A stretch of 64,000 bases of DNA, taken from contig CM075206.1 of assembly GCA_037577475.1 (NCBI GenBank), positions 9,888,401 through 9,952,400 of the forward strand, read 5' to 3'. The position numbers and the translations under genes were made by a program. The notes below the pieces were generated by a model that saw nothing but the letters and a program-made list of their open reading frames with translations, was not told the DNA's origin and ran no database searches. This document shows positions 17,501 through 30,700 of this stretch, piece by piece; position 1 is the first letter of the stretch, and the number at the start of each line of letters is the position of its first letter. Source of the DNA: Chaunax sp. Z400 (lineage: Eukaryota > Chordata > Actinopteri > Lophiiformes > Chaunacidae).

Positions 17501-20500
17501 AGTGAATAGAAGATTATGACGGGGGAAGGTGCCACGAGTCTGGCTGCACCCTGGAATCACAGGACAAAAATCATCCTGTTCACTCTTTACATTCCGATAT
17601 TGATCACTTTTTGTGCTGCAGATTCAGTCTTTTATGGCAAGAGGTGCCAATATCAATGTATTGTGGTCAGTAATACAGACAGCAAGATAGCTGACAGGTG
17701 TGTCAGTGTCCTTAAGACTTTGTAATGTAAACCTGTAATACTGTTAGCAACCTGGCTATAGGCTAAACAATGCTTTGTGCAGGATAGCCTATACTTTGCT
17801 GCCTGTGAGGGTTTTCTGGGAAGAGCCCTTTAAGATGATGTGCACCATTGATGTGACTTAGATCAGCTCCATTTCAGAGGCATTGATCTGTTGCTGCAGG
17901 ACAACAGAACTGAGTCTGAGCCCTGGAAGTTGGAAAGAAGGACCAGAGGTGGATCTAAAAATGGTGTAAGGACGGGTGCTAAAGCAGGAATACTGTGGGT
18001 AGTACAGCTCTGATTGTATGACTTTGACCTGCAGTCTTTTGTGTTTCCCAAAGCATTTTTAAAAATAGCTATCATCAATAGTTTTGTTTTTTTAATCTCT
18101 ATCATTTTTTAATTTTATAAATTTTATATTTCTAACATTATAACTGCTGAAAACAGTCTAGATTAACAAGTAATATGATACAGAGAGGTTTGAACACAGG
18201 TCAAACTTCATTCCAACCTCTGTTTTACCTTGATATTTTAAAACAGGGATGGTCACTGAGAGCAACTTATCTGTTTACGATGCATATAAAACACAGTATA
18301 TATAAAAATACATATAAATCAATATTACAATAAATATGATAAAATAGAGGTGCATGAACGGTAAATCAACAAGTTCCATAACTAACAGGAAATGGACAAC
18401 AGCCTCAACAACAACATCATTTCCAGGAAATGATGTAAGTTTATCGGAAGATATTTAATTGAATTGAGTTACAAAGGAATCTTTTCTAATTTTAAATGTT
18501 TCTGCTGATTATTCCATTATTTCATTATCGTCTAGCTAAAGTTAGACACCCCCTCCCTGATCCTTGGTTAGTCTTCAGTTTAAAACAAATGGTGCCTTGC
18601 AGTCATTTTATAGTCATATGTAACTTCCTGCACCTTCCTTGCTTCCTTCTGCATTAGCATTCACTTTGAATTGTGAATTTTTTCTCATAAATGGTGTCCA
18701 TATTCATCCAGTGCTCTATATATCAGGCTTTGCAGAGGAATGTTTTGTGTCTGTGTCAGGCTCGCCATTTTCTTAGTTTCCATGCCTATGGAAAGAGAGG
18801 ATGAGGATGAGGTTGACAGAGAAATCTCACAAAATCAATCTTAAAAAAAGCCTGAGGTGCATTTATTAGCCAGACTCTAGACACTCAGCAAACACCAATA
18901 AATCCTGAAGTGAAGAAAATACTTGCAGAGCTCTGCAGTTTTCCTCTGATGTATGTACATTATCAGAAATATAGACTGACTCTTACCGTATGTTGAGCCT
19001 GGGCCATCTTCTGTGATTTCAATTACCTCAGTCAATAAGAACATTGTCAATAAAGTAGTCTGGGATATGTAGTTTGTATTAAGCAAGGGTCTGTGTCTGT
19101 TTAAGTATTGATTATTTGGTTAAAATAAAACAAACAGGTCTATTTTATCAAACAGTATTTATAAGGAGCTGCTTTGAAACAGGGTGACTGATAATGCTTC
19201 AATAATGGTTGGCTACAAAAAGCTGCAATGGTTGCCACCACTAATTAATTGCTCCGATGTAACCAGATGAATCAATGACCATCAGAAGATTGTCTGTGGC
19301 TGAGATGAAGCTCATGTGTTGGAGATTGTTAAAAAAGCATAAACAGATCAATGAAGATCCACTTTATAGGCTCGGATATGGCTTATATATCCGTTCTGCT
19401 TGATGTTGGGAGTGTGCGTGTGGGGCCGATGGTCCCGCCTGGTAACCAGAGCTGTAACACAAACCCATTTAGCATATGGCTTTTTTTTTCTTTTTTTTTA
19501 CCACGGAGAGGTAAACACAGTGGGGAGGCCAGGAGAACAGTAAAACACACTGCTCTGGTCAGATCTCCCTGTGGACCCACACAGGGTGAACACACACAGA
19601 GGACATAGTGTCCAGTCACAATGACAAGCTGAGGTCACTCTGCTCCATACAGGAAATTATACTCAGGATGTCTTTGTGTCTTTCTAATATAGCCTATTTC
19701 TACAATAAATTCTGCACCCTTACTTTCTACACACCGTGTCTTAAAGTTCCTTCCTCCTACCCTACTATCGTTGTTTCCCTCGCTTTTCAATATGTCACAA
19801 CACTTAAGGATGTTGATATCAGCTGTCACACCTTAAAACCCTAATGGGGCTTCTTTAAAGTGACAATCTTAACAGATCAATGCACCCGTCGGGAGTCAGA
19901 TTACAAAGTCTGTCAATGACCACACGTGAAGGAGAGGAGGAAAAAAAAAGAAGAGGAACAACATGACACTGGAATCACACACCAAAGTCAGCCTGAGCTG
20001 TCCCCAAAGGTACGGAGCAGAGACGTGTGCATGCTGACCTGCAGCCTGGTTTAATGGACGTCTTGGGTTAATCGTGCTTCAGCCCATCGCTTGTCCTCTC
20101 AGGAAAACTTACCAGGGCGAGGCCTCTCCACAAACTGCTGAAAGGGCGTAAAAGAGCAGTGGTGGCGGGGTGTTAAGGAGTTAGATGCCGGGAAGGAGCA
20201 CTAAGGTGGCGCTAGGCTAGAGAGAAGCCATAAAGGCTTGTTAGGGTACATTAGGTGGAGGAAAGGGTCATAAGGCTTCATGAATGTTTCAGCGGGACGG
20301 GGGGGCATTTGTCTTCCAGCTCCACTGTCAAAAAGCCATCATGACTCAGTGCTGGGGCTGGGTGGTGAGCTGCGGCTCCAGGGCCAATGCACTCACTGAC
20401 ATGGACAGACGATGCACTGATGAACACTCACTCACAGCACGACAAACCAACACAAGACCAAATACTCTTAGCTGTGGTGGTGCGCTCATCGCCCGTCTCA

Positions 20501-22989
20501 TCCGTCACCGTCTTCACCTCCATCACTGTCAACACACGCTGTTGAATCATTGCCTCTTGTCTCCTAGATGAGCAGGTTTAAGACCTTTCAGCTTTACGCT
20601 CACTAATGTTTGGCACCATCGCAAAGCATCAAGTGCTTAAACAGTCATTCCAGCCCTGAGGTGGCTGCTAAACATTCACACCCCAGGGTATGTCAGCTTC
20701 AACTCCCCTTTGACCCTACGGACCTTTGGGAGCTGCCTGGGGTCACGGTCAGTTGTCCCGTGAACAATAGAAGTGTAGCTTTGAAAGCAGAAGAGACTTT
20801 ATAGCCTGGGTGGTAAACTGTGTAGTAGAAGGAAGGAGTATATCCTGAGAGAGGAGGTCTTGACCCTGACATCAACGTTTTAGCATCAGATTATTGAGTT
20901 GGAGGGATGTTCCTGGCAGCTGTGATCGGAGCAAGACTTGGAACTGACAATGCTTCCTCTGCTGCGTTATCATTGTCCCGTTTAGAGCTAAGAAATCTAC
21001 ATAAATGTGGTTTTACACTTATCCATGCCAGTATGTTATGATCCTGGCTCAAGGGAGGAAGCATGAAGCAGTCATAAAGAAATTGATACCTCACCAGGTG
21101 CTGCAAATCAGTTGATGGAGACATTAGGTTTCAAGATTACCTGCAGGAAACCTGCAGGAAACAAATATTGGATATATAAAATACTTTTTTGGTTTGGTTT
21201 TTGGTTGGATCTGAAAAGATCCAGTCCAGCACCCGCTGGTCTTGTTCCTTTGCCAGCTCACACCCTAACCTCTGGTTGCTACAGTACGCCATTGGCTCTC
21301 CACGTTAGACTGTAAGCTGCCAGAGAGGCGGTATTACAGTCATTAGAGAGGGTGAGGATGAGAGGAGGTGATGAGAGGAGGAGGGAGCTAACTAGCTGAT
21401 AAAGCAGTCGTCCTCCCTTGTCTCTGCGCCGTTTGCTTTTGTTAAATGTGACTGACAGCTGTTGATGGATATGGAGCAGACCCGCCCCCTCTTTGTCCAT
21501 CACTTCACGTGGATGTGTGTTTCTTACATAGTTGTGTGCACATATTTGCCAGGTTATAATGCATGGTGAGTATGGCTTTCTCCTACTCTCATGATGGTCC
21601 ATGGGAAAATCAATCATCAGCTGTCCTGTGTGGCTGGTGACTGTGCATTCTCCGGGAAGGAGAGATGAAGGAAACAAGGGAGGTGAGGAAAAGACAAGAG
21701 TGCTTATTAGCTAATCCACCTCAGGAGGGTTGAAATCTTCCTTCGCTATGTCTTGATCTGTCTCTGTTCATATCATAGTTACAAGTTACAGGTGAGACAT
21801 ACAGCTAAATCTTTTTCTTAAATATATAACACACTCCACATCCCCCGTCCTCCCCCTCTCCGACAGTAACAGAGAGAAAGCAAACAGATCTATTTGACAG
21901 GACGGGGCAGAGTCGATGTCTGCCATACATCAGTGTTGCCTTCGAGGTTTTCGTCTAAATGGACGGCTTAGATGGGATTAGTTGGACTAACAGCAAACAT
22001 CTTTAGAGGCAGAGAGGTCACCTCGTCTGTGTATGGATGCACATGTTGCAGGAGTACAGTGTCCATATGTTGTAAATCCTTCCCTGTGGGACAACACATG
22101 CACTCCTTCTTTTACTGGAGGAAAGTGCACATTCTTAGGTCTTTTGATATTCAAATCTCACTCTGATCAATTAAAATATACGTTTCAGAGATAAGGTGAT
22201 GAAATATCAATGTCACCACAAACAGAATGTCTGAACGTAAAGATTCCTTGGGAATAACAGCGTGAGGTCCGACTGTCCTCAAGTATCAGTTTAAGACATC
22301 CCAGGGCTTTTCAACAACCGACCCCACCAAGAGAAACAATCGCCTGAGAGAGAATGGACCCTGGCACAACATGATGTAACGGTCACATGGGAATTACATA
22401 ATCGTACTGTATCAGAGCAGAACATGCAGCATTTGCATGTAATTTATGACAAAGGCACACAGATGGAGGGAGCGTGTAACCATTCAGAAACAGAAGTGTG
22501 TGAAACCGAGGGGAGGGAGTAGGGAGCTCCTCTTCTCACCACCAAACTGCCATCTTCATCACCCACAGGAATAACACTTGGGCACATACAATAGCCTTGC
22601 GCATAAAGACACACAAATAGCACACCGAGAACTATTGTAAAGCGCAAAGCATGTGGAGAAAAACCCTATAACACTTTCCAACATCCCGAATGACAATGAC
22701 AGATGTCAGCCTACAAGCAGACTTACTCCTTTAAGCACGGCTGCATATGAATTGGCTTAAAAGAGGAGCTCGGCAGTTCATCGGGGTTGGAAAGGAATCA
22801 TGTTTTTTTCGGGTTCTAGATCTTCTCTCCACACGTTTTATAGTGTAAAGTTTTATAATAAAGAAAAAAAAACATCTGCTTGTGTGCCGGTCTATAAGAA
22901 ATACATCAGTCCAGTCAGATCAGTGCAGCACATCTGTATGCATCCACTGACTCGTGTGTTGGGTTGTGTTGCTCTTATTTGGGGCAGAG
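14573..22989. other. Gene-free intergenic DNA between slco5a1 and prdm14
   Basis: All open frames here are short, repeat-driven or without a family signature, and none has splice-site support. Stretches around 15940-16120 and 16440-16730 are of moderate GC with clustered homeobox-like ATTA sites, and are the likeliest conserved non-coding elements. That is inferred from composition only. Confidence 0.5.
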
Positions 22990-22990
22990 T

Positions 22991-23015
22991 GATGATGATG
23001 ATGATGATGATGATG
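22991..23015. repeat. (GAT)n microsatellite
   Basis: About eight GAT units directly left of the 67-bp inverted repeat arm. Confidence 0.95.
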
Positions 23016-23021
23016 TGTGCT

Positions 23022-23087
23022 GTGCAGCAGTGAGGTGGTCTATTGCTCCACGCACAAAGGAACTTACTATGACTGACATCTGCCCTC

Positions 23088-23088
<1 letters not shown>
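23022..23088 (+). repeat. 67-bp inverted repeat, left arm
   Basis: GTGCAGCAGTGAGGTGG through GACATCTGCCCTCA. It is the reverse complement of 25838-25904 with two mismatches (23051 region C/T and 23069 region T/C). The arm runs directly into a (TAGA)n array. Confidence 0.93.
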
Positions 23089-23121
<33 letters not shown>

Positions 23122-23139
23122 TAGATAGATAGATAGATG
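23089..23139. repeat. (TAGA)n tetranucleotide array
   Basis: About twelve units with one single-base slip in the middle. It abuts the left inverted-repeat arm. Confidence 0.97.
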
Positions 23140-23286
23140 AGTGTGTGTTGTGTTGGGGGTGTGTGGGGGGGAGAAGTAGTCCAAAATATGTTGCCCCATG
23201 GGACCACAGGGGAACCTCACACCAACCCCCACAGAGAAGGATAAGGCCATCTGCCCTCCTCACGCATCAATCCCACCTAGAGGACA

Positions 23287-23319
<33 letters not shown>

Positions 23320-25725
23320 AGTGCTGGGCAGCAATATGGAGAGGCTTTACAGACAGTGTTTGATCTGCCTTTCATCCAGTCAGCAGCACGCAGGCCGCTG
23401 AACCTCTGTGTGTGTCTTCTGCTTTACTGTCCACTGTCCCAGTGGAAATCACCAGCTGATAACAGCAGCTCCAACCCAGAGGCATGAATGGCAGAACACA
23501 AGCTGATCAGCCTCATCTCTTCACAGAGGGAGCAGGAGGGGGCACGGCTCAGAGGATCCATTCAAACACGAATGACTTAACTCCAGTGTTTCCTTAAAGG
23601 CAGAAGTCACACATGCTGGTGCGACATGACAGAGTCTAAAGTAACATTCAAAGTAGAGGCAGGCATTTGATTAACCAGTAACAGAGAAGATTACGTTTGT
23701 TTTCAGTTCGCTCAAGCCTCCTGAAACGGAACATAAAATAAAATCCAAGGAAATAAAGTTGGGTTAGTTTATTTGTAAAGCAGTTGTCAAAAACAGGAAT
23801 TCAAACAGCTTTAAAAAAAAAACTTTTAAAAGCACAACAAAACACTAAACAAAATTCTTTTAAAACTATATACAATGAGATTAAACATTATCACATAAAA
23901 ATATCAGCAGAATAATAAGCTCACCAAATTCAATTAAGCACATAAAACTATGCTTATTGTAAGAGAAACAACAACAAACAAATGGTATTATAAAGATGGT
24001 ATTATAACATATTTTATTGCATGGCATATTTTATTACATAGAAGAGTTTATATTGAATAAGTTAAAAGAAAAATAAGAAAGATGAAAGGATTAGGATCCA
24101 GTCTCTGTCAGATGAGTCAGCTGAGCCTGAATGACGCCAAACATTGATGAGATGTTTCTGCAAGGTGTACAAGTATAAGCTGATGTTGCACTAAAAGCAT
24201 CTTTATGCATGAAAAGAGAAGAGAATTTTCCTCCATCTTCATCATCATAGGTCTTCATGTGGTTTGAGGCGGACCGGGCACAGATGGACAGAGAGCTGGT
24301 GTGGTTGTAGTTTATGGGTCCACTCAGCTGAGAGTCTGAGGCCTGTCTGGAAACAGGGGCTAGCCTCAACATCAGCCAGACTACACACACACACACACAC
24401 ACAATACACTGACAGCTATTAGGTAATCAATAGAAGCTAATACATCAGAGCATTCGACCACCACTCAGCTCCACTAGCTTAGCAGCGAGAGAGGATGAGA
24501 AAAGAAGAAAAGAGAAGAGAGGAGAAGACAAGAGAAAAGAAAAGAAAAGAAAAGATCTATAAATTATGTTGTTTGAAGAAATGTATTTTAAGCACACAGG
24601 TGGCCCCAAACGTAAGACAATCCCTGCAACATCTCCTCCTTATATCAATTACATTACTAATTGATCACAGCTTTCAGTCATGGCTGCATTTATTGGATGA
24701 CTTAAGTGTCATAAAACATCACAGATTGTTTTGGAAAGAGTTATGGCTGTTTACTTCAACCCAGGAGGGAATGAATCCAGTCAAACCCACTGCCATCATT
24801 ACTATCACATTAATATAAAGAGTAATGTGATGGACAGCCCTCCAGAGGCCCTGTTAACTTGCCAGGAGGTTAAGTGTGAAATCAATCCGTATAAACAACC
24901 TGGATAAAAAGTCTGCGAGCTGGAGTCCTAAATCAGCCAATCAGAGAAGTGCTAGTAAAACCACTCTTTTAGCACAGCTTGCTAACAATCTCAGTATTTC
25001 AGCTCTGGCAGCTCATTCTCCCTTTTTCACCTTCTGTCTTTCATTTTGTCTTTGTTTCTTGTCCCATCCCTCTACTCCTCCCCTCTGCTCCGGCATGGCC
25101 ACATAGGGGAGTATCCTCTCCTTTCACGGCAGGCCCCTGATGGAGGCTCTAGGGTTGTATACATGGGAGGCGCAGGTCCAGTGAATGGTGATCTACACTT
25201 GTTCAAGCGGCCATATTTTGGCTATTTGAGGGGTGAGGGAGGCTGTTAAACATTCAGTGAAGAGGTGACCCCCGACCCTGAAGGCTGCTGTCCATCCGGT
25301 ACAGAAAACAAACAGGGAGACTTTACTGCTCTGCTCCCTGCAGAAAGATGTACAGAAAAGAAGAGCAAGAAGTATAACCCTCAGCTCTTTATCACTCTGA
25401 TCTGGTGGCAAAACAGGAAGATTTCACATTAACATCATGCAGGCTGTAAAATCTGTTTTATCTCTCATATTTCCTGGAAATACATGTCCTTTATTCAATC
25501 TCTTCCTTCTTTCTTGTCCCTTTTGCTTGACTTCCCATCTCCCACTGTTTAAATCTGTGTTGTGGCAGTCAATTAGCACTGTCATTGTGATATCTGACTA
25601 CATGCCCTTAGTGTGAGGTATTGTGACCCAGAGGTTAAAGGTGACATAACAGAACAGAGAGACAAAGGCTGGACTCTTTGTCGTCTGTCAGACCCCATGC
25701 CGCTGCCACCATCAATATCATTCTG

Positions 25726-25726
<1 letters not shown>
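23140..25726. other. Gene-free DNA between the inverted 67-bp arms
   Basis: No transposase or other coding sequence was seen between the two arms. It contains a (CA)n run at 23287-23317, another at 24382-24402 and a purine-rich tract at 24495-24555. 23760-23860 (TTTATTTGTAAAGCAG..) faintly resembles the common fish repeat with a 'TTTATTTGTATAGCAC' end. Confidence 0.5.
23287..23317. repeat. (CA)n microsatellite
   Basis: A perfect CA run of about 30 bp. Confidence 0.95.
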
Positions 25727-25783
<57 letters not shown>

Positions 25784-25804
25784 GTTTATCTATCTGTCTA
25801 TCTT
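25727..25804. repeat. (TATC)n tetranucleotide array
   Basis: About nineteen units, with TGTT/TGTC variants near the right end. It is the complement of the (TAGA)n array at 23089 and lies 33 bp from the right inverted-repeat arm. Confidence 0.97.
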
Positions 25805-25837
25805 AGGACAACACATGTGGGACAGTTGGTGACAGTG

Positions 25838-25904
25838 TGAGGGCAGATGTCAGTCATGGTAAGTTCCTTTGTGCATGGAGCAATAGACCACCTCACTGCT
25901 GCAC
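25838..25904 (-). repeat. 67-bp inverted repeat, right arm
   Basis: TGAGGGCAGATGTCAGTC through CACTGCTGCAC, the reverse complement of 23022-23088 at 65 of 67 positions. Flanking sequence shows no homology beyond the tetranucleotide arrays. Confidence 0.93.
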
Positions 25905-26729
25905 TCTATTTCATTCATTTGGTCCAGTGGGGTCATTTTTTACACAGTCTCCAATTTATCACTTTTATAACCGACACACAATCCATAGAGCATTTTCTTT
26001 ATTGTACAACTTCCCTTTATAAAGGAACATTAGTAACTTTTGGAGGGAATAAAATAGAAATATATAACTATCACAACTGATAAAATAACTTAATTTAAAT
26101 GCTTTGTGTTGTTTCTATCACTATCAAACTTGTGACAAAAATAATGTTAATGAAAAATATAACTGCATGAGCCAAGATTTTGTAAATATCATAGATAGTA
26201 AAAACTCATGCAACCCAAAGGGAAAGTATGTGTTTTATGACTTAGATTTTAACAAATGTAATGAAATTTGATTTTCATGAATAGAAGAGCTACTTAATTC
26301 TAACATAAACCAAAACCAACAGTTCTGTTTCCATGCACTGATTTTTTATTTGTGAGTCATGAAAAAGCAGACGCTCATAAAGAACAAACAAAGACACTTT
26401 TGATTGCCTTAGCAGCCTTACATTACAGTATAAAATATTATTATCATACATTATAAATTAAGAGAGGATGTTACATTTATTTTATGCACAAATAAGCTAA
26501 AATCTACAATGATGAAAATAGCTTTGCTTTTCAAGCTTAGTTGATGAAGAAAACCCAACATAGGCATAATAATAATGAATAATAATAATAATAATATGTT
26601 ATTATTATTTTTACTATTATTACTATTATTATTTTCATTATTATTGTTATTATTGAATTACATTGGGTTCACAAAACCATTGCAGAATGGAAGCTTTAAG
26701 CCACACATACATACAACATATTTTAACAC
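25905..26729. other. Gene-free AT-rich DNA downstream of prdm14
   Basis: AT-rich, without coding potential. It includes the AAT/ATT inverted tract at 26567-26655. Confidence 0.5.
26567..26655. repeat. (AAT)n / (ATT)n inverted microsatellite
   Basis: A run of AAT units is followed by a run of ATT units with short interruptions. The two halves are complementary and could form a long hairpin just beyond the likely prdm14 poly(A) site. Confidence 0.9.
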
Positions 26730-27496
26730 TTTATTATAAATAGATTTAGACACATTTTGCCAACCATTTAAATAAAGATGAGCCTATTTAAATAGGCCTA
26801 TTATATAGAACAACACATTTTTTTCTCAAGCAGCATTTACATGAAGAAATACCACGAGATCCTACCTTAGGCCTGTATGGATTTTGTGTTCCTGGGATAC
26901 ATTTTATCGTCTAAAATCCTGTAAAATATTATAAATGATTAGAATGGCTCAGACAGGATTTACTGAACAGGCCTCGTTCATTTACATTAGTTCCAGGGCC
27001 GATATTCTGGGTTTAAAACTGTTATCCCGGTGTAAGGAAGGCTTTGTCCGGCGTTTTTCTGCATTTTTAGACTGTCCTTCACGGGAAACGGGGATGCTTT
27101 CTGTAATCCACTCCCTGGAGAAGACAGAAGAACTGTGCTGTCCAAGATTTCTGCAGAGCGAAACAAATTTTCAATGATTAAACCGTTTTCAAGGCGAAAG
27201 CAATGCAACATTTAAATTGTGCAGCCTATATTAAATTTTTCCAAGTTAAGAGTCTAATGACAAAAATCGAATAAACCAACACCACAGTCTGCCTCAGATG
27301 CATCAATGTATGCTGCCATTAAAAGACACGATTCCGACATATTATGGGATGTTAATAAAAGGTACTTATAGGACTCTTAATATCCAATTCTTTAATTTAC
27401 TTGCATTGGGATATGCGTTCAGCATCAACAAAATAAAAAGGAAAAGCGAGGCTTAATTAGATAGATTAGATGTTTGGACTATTTATGTTTGTTTTT
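26730..27496 (-). other. prdm14: Probable prdm14 3' UTR
   Basis: It follows the TAA at 27497-27499. Candidate minus-strand poly(A) signals are ATTAAA near 27391 and AATAAA at 26730-26735. Which is used cannot be told from sequence. Confidence 0.4.
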
Positions 27497-27727
27497 TTAA
27501 ATCTTACTTTTGTGACTTGTCATGTGAAATTGAAGCTCTTGTTCGTCTTGAAAAGAAGCTTCGCACAGGTCGCAGGAAAAGGGTTTGTCCCTGGTGTGTG
27601 TCCGCCGGACGTGGCTGTCGTGGGCGGCGTGAGAGGCGAAGGCCTTCCCGCAGTGCTTGCATTTGAAGGGCCGCTCTCCGGAGTGCTGGCGGATGTGTGT
27701 TCGCAGAATACTGGAGGCAGTGAAGGC
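27497..27727 (-). CDS. prdm14: prdm14 coding exon 7 (end of finger 4, fingers 5-6, stop)
   Basis: It starts AFTASSILRTHIRQH. Finger 5 (CKHCGKAFASHAAHDSH) and finger 6 (CDLCEASFQDEQELQFH) follow, then MTSHKSKI and TAA. The acceptor is TTTTCCTCCTTCAG. Confidence 0.96.
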   Translation of the reverse strand, partial: AFTASSILRTHIRQHSGERPFKCKHCGKAFASHAAHDSHVRRTHTRDKPFSCDLCEASFQDEQELQFHMTSHKSKI

Positions 27728-30700
27728 CTGAAGGAGGAAAAGTGAGCATGATTTCGTTTATTCGTTTGATTTAATTCACACTTTTTGCAGCAGCAGGCCT
27801 AACGGCGGCAGGATACACGCATATAAGCAGGTGAAGGGCAGGTTATTAAACAGACACACCCTGGTCTTTTCTATTAGTGACACTGGTTACCCCCAGCGTT
27901 AACTCTAATGTTACTGAATTAAACAACCATCGGGTCTGGGACAGCTTCATCCGTGCAGGGTCGTCCGTTTTAATGACTCCTCTAAACCGAAGGACACATA
28001 GGTGACCCATTACCTTACGTCATATCACTACGCCAATTACAGGGCAAGGTGCGCCACATTATTAGTCCCTGATCTAATTTAAGGAATAGATTGGGCCTAG
28101 CCTATATGCTATGGCCTTCATGTGCTATAGTTATAATTAAATGAATTATTTAAATTCTTTCAATAAACATGAGAATAAATGTGATGACCTAAAAATTAAC
28201 CTTCTCAAAATATATTCTTTATTATATTAGCTATAAGATATTATATATCTTATATATATTATTATATTAGCTAGCTCGTTAGGCCTATTTTAATTAGCCT
28301 ATTGGGTGAAGCATACCCATTATTGACAAGCCCTTTTGATAAAAAGAGAAATTGTCCGACATTTTAATTAGAATTCGTTATTTATGAAAGGTGCAACCCA
28401 CCTAACTTTCTAAAATCTCTGTAAACCTCTGTTCTCCTGCCATGTTGTTTAAATCGTCCCGATAAGAAGAAAGGGGATTAGGTTCAACAAAACCTTCTCG
28501 GGGTGCATAAAAAAGGGGAGGATATCGAGAAAAAAAGAACAAAAAACACTCCTGCTCATTCCAGGGCCCGTAAATTAAAAGTATAATCTCTGTAGACAAA
28601 GGGGTGGGTGTACATCTGGCGATAATTAGCATCTAAGTGTCTCCGCGGAGCGTGCCCGCCGAGAGAAACAATAATGAGGGGCTCGAGCCAAAAGCGCCAT
28701 GAAACGAGGAAGGAGATTCCAAATGGTTCAGGTTTGAATGACGTAGAAGAAGAGACCCGAGGAGGCCCACACTCAGAGAACCCAAGCAAAACTGAACAAC
28801 ATGACTACCACGTTAATCTTTAATTCCGGAAACAAGGAGATGTTTTATTTTTTTGGAAATGGCAGAATGGCTCAGTAAAATCTCTTTTCTGATTGGCTCA
28901 ATCGGCACACATCTCATTTACTCAGTAACATCAGGAATTAACCTGTGAGGATGTCACAGACGTCAACATAAACAAAAGGTTGTGTTAATTATTTCAAAAG
29001 TGAAGTCAGCTTCTATTAATTATACATTTGCAATTACATAATTTATTTTGAAATAATTTACTGGGGAGGAAAACCTCATGTTTCTCCGGAGTCATTTAAT
29101 GATTGTTTGCTTGATTTTTATTTTTATTTATTTTTTTGCGCTGAAATTAGCAATATTGTGGAAATCGGTAGAATGGAAATATGCAATAATTTAATAATTT
29201 GAGTCGGTTTTATGTTATTATTTAGATATTTACTGGTACAGCTAAATGCCAATATAGCAGCTTCGGAAAAAGAGAGAGAGAGAGAGAGAAAAAAGTCCTC
29301 TTACCTTATTGCAGTAGACACACTTGTATGGCCGCTCACCAGAGTGCACACGCATGTGTTTGTTGAGACTGGACGACTGGGAGAAACTCTTTCCACACAC
29401 TGAACACTGCAGATCAGCCAAAAAATAAGACATGATAATGATTCAAATTTATCTATTCATAATCATCATATTTTTTGGAACATAAAACCAATTTACATTT
29501 TTATTGAAGCTTTTATCCGCATAAATGACTGATTTTGTATTTTAGAAAAGTAAAAATGGGAGTATTAACTAATCATTTTGTTTAGCTGTGATACTTTATT
29601 GCCTCTGGTTACCACCAACATGAAGCATGCTTTTTCTTTTTTTTTTAGCGTTGCTGCAGGGAGCTGTCTTTTCAGCACCACGCAAACTTGTGCATGCACC
29701 TCCACTGTATTGCGTGACGCAATGATGTAACGGTTTGCAGCATGAAGATGTGTAACTTACACTAAAAGTGACAGACGTGCACATGCCCACGACGCACAGT
29801 TTAATTACCTTGTGAGGCCTGTGTTTTTCGTGTACGTGTAAAATGTGGATCCTTAATCTGTCTCTCTTCTCGAAGGATCTGTTGCAGAGGTGACAGGGGA
29901 ACTTTCTGTCGCCCTGGTCCACGCAGCGCGTGTACTTCAGATGTTTGTCTCTGTAGTACTTGTATGCAAACACTTTCCCGCATCTGTCACACTTGAAACC
30001 CTCACTGGTATCTGGGGGAAAATAGAGAAACGAATATATTAAGTTTGGAAACCAAAGAGATGTTAGAAACAATGTTTAAATGAGAGAAGTTTAGATTCTG
30101 ACCCTCCGTGGCGGGAATCACGTTGTTGTCCTCTTTGGGGTCTTTCAGGGTGAGAGGGATTCCCAGGAACTGCATGTAGCAGTCCCCATACCACACCAGC
30201 AGCTCCTGTCCTGGCCGGATCTCTTTGCAGGCCTCGTAGAAAATCTGACCCTGGACCTGTACAGCAATGAGGTTCTGCTCGTCTGGGAAACGAGCACACT
30301 TCACTAAAGACATCCAGTTCCCCGATCCTCCCCTGCCATCCACGAAATGACTCAGGCGGCCGTTTTCAAACACCTGAGGGGGATTATTTGCATTAGAGTT
30401 AAAAAAATCTATTTTTTGAGATATGGACTTCGAAGGACTTTGGGGGGAAAATTCAACGCATTACCTCCCACATCAGAGTGTTGTCGTCATATGTTTTAAT
30501 CTCGCTGGTATTGACCAGTTTTCCTTGGAAAGGTCCGAAGCGCGTCCCTTTGGGGATGCTGCTTTTGCCCGTGAAAACTCCACGGTGTGAGACGTTTCCC
30601 CAAACTGTCTGGAGGATGGTTAACCCTGAAACACAGCGTCAAAAATCTCAGCTTTCATGGACCCAGATGCACAGAATAAAAGGTGATTGATGGAAAGAAA

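Noticed and set aside
23022..25904. CRISPR-like or phage structure from inverted repeats
   Set aside because: Eukaryotic locus; only two inverted copies, not spaced direct repeats.
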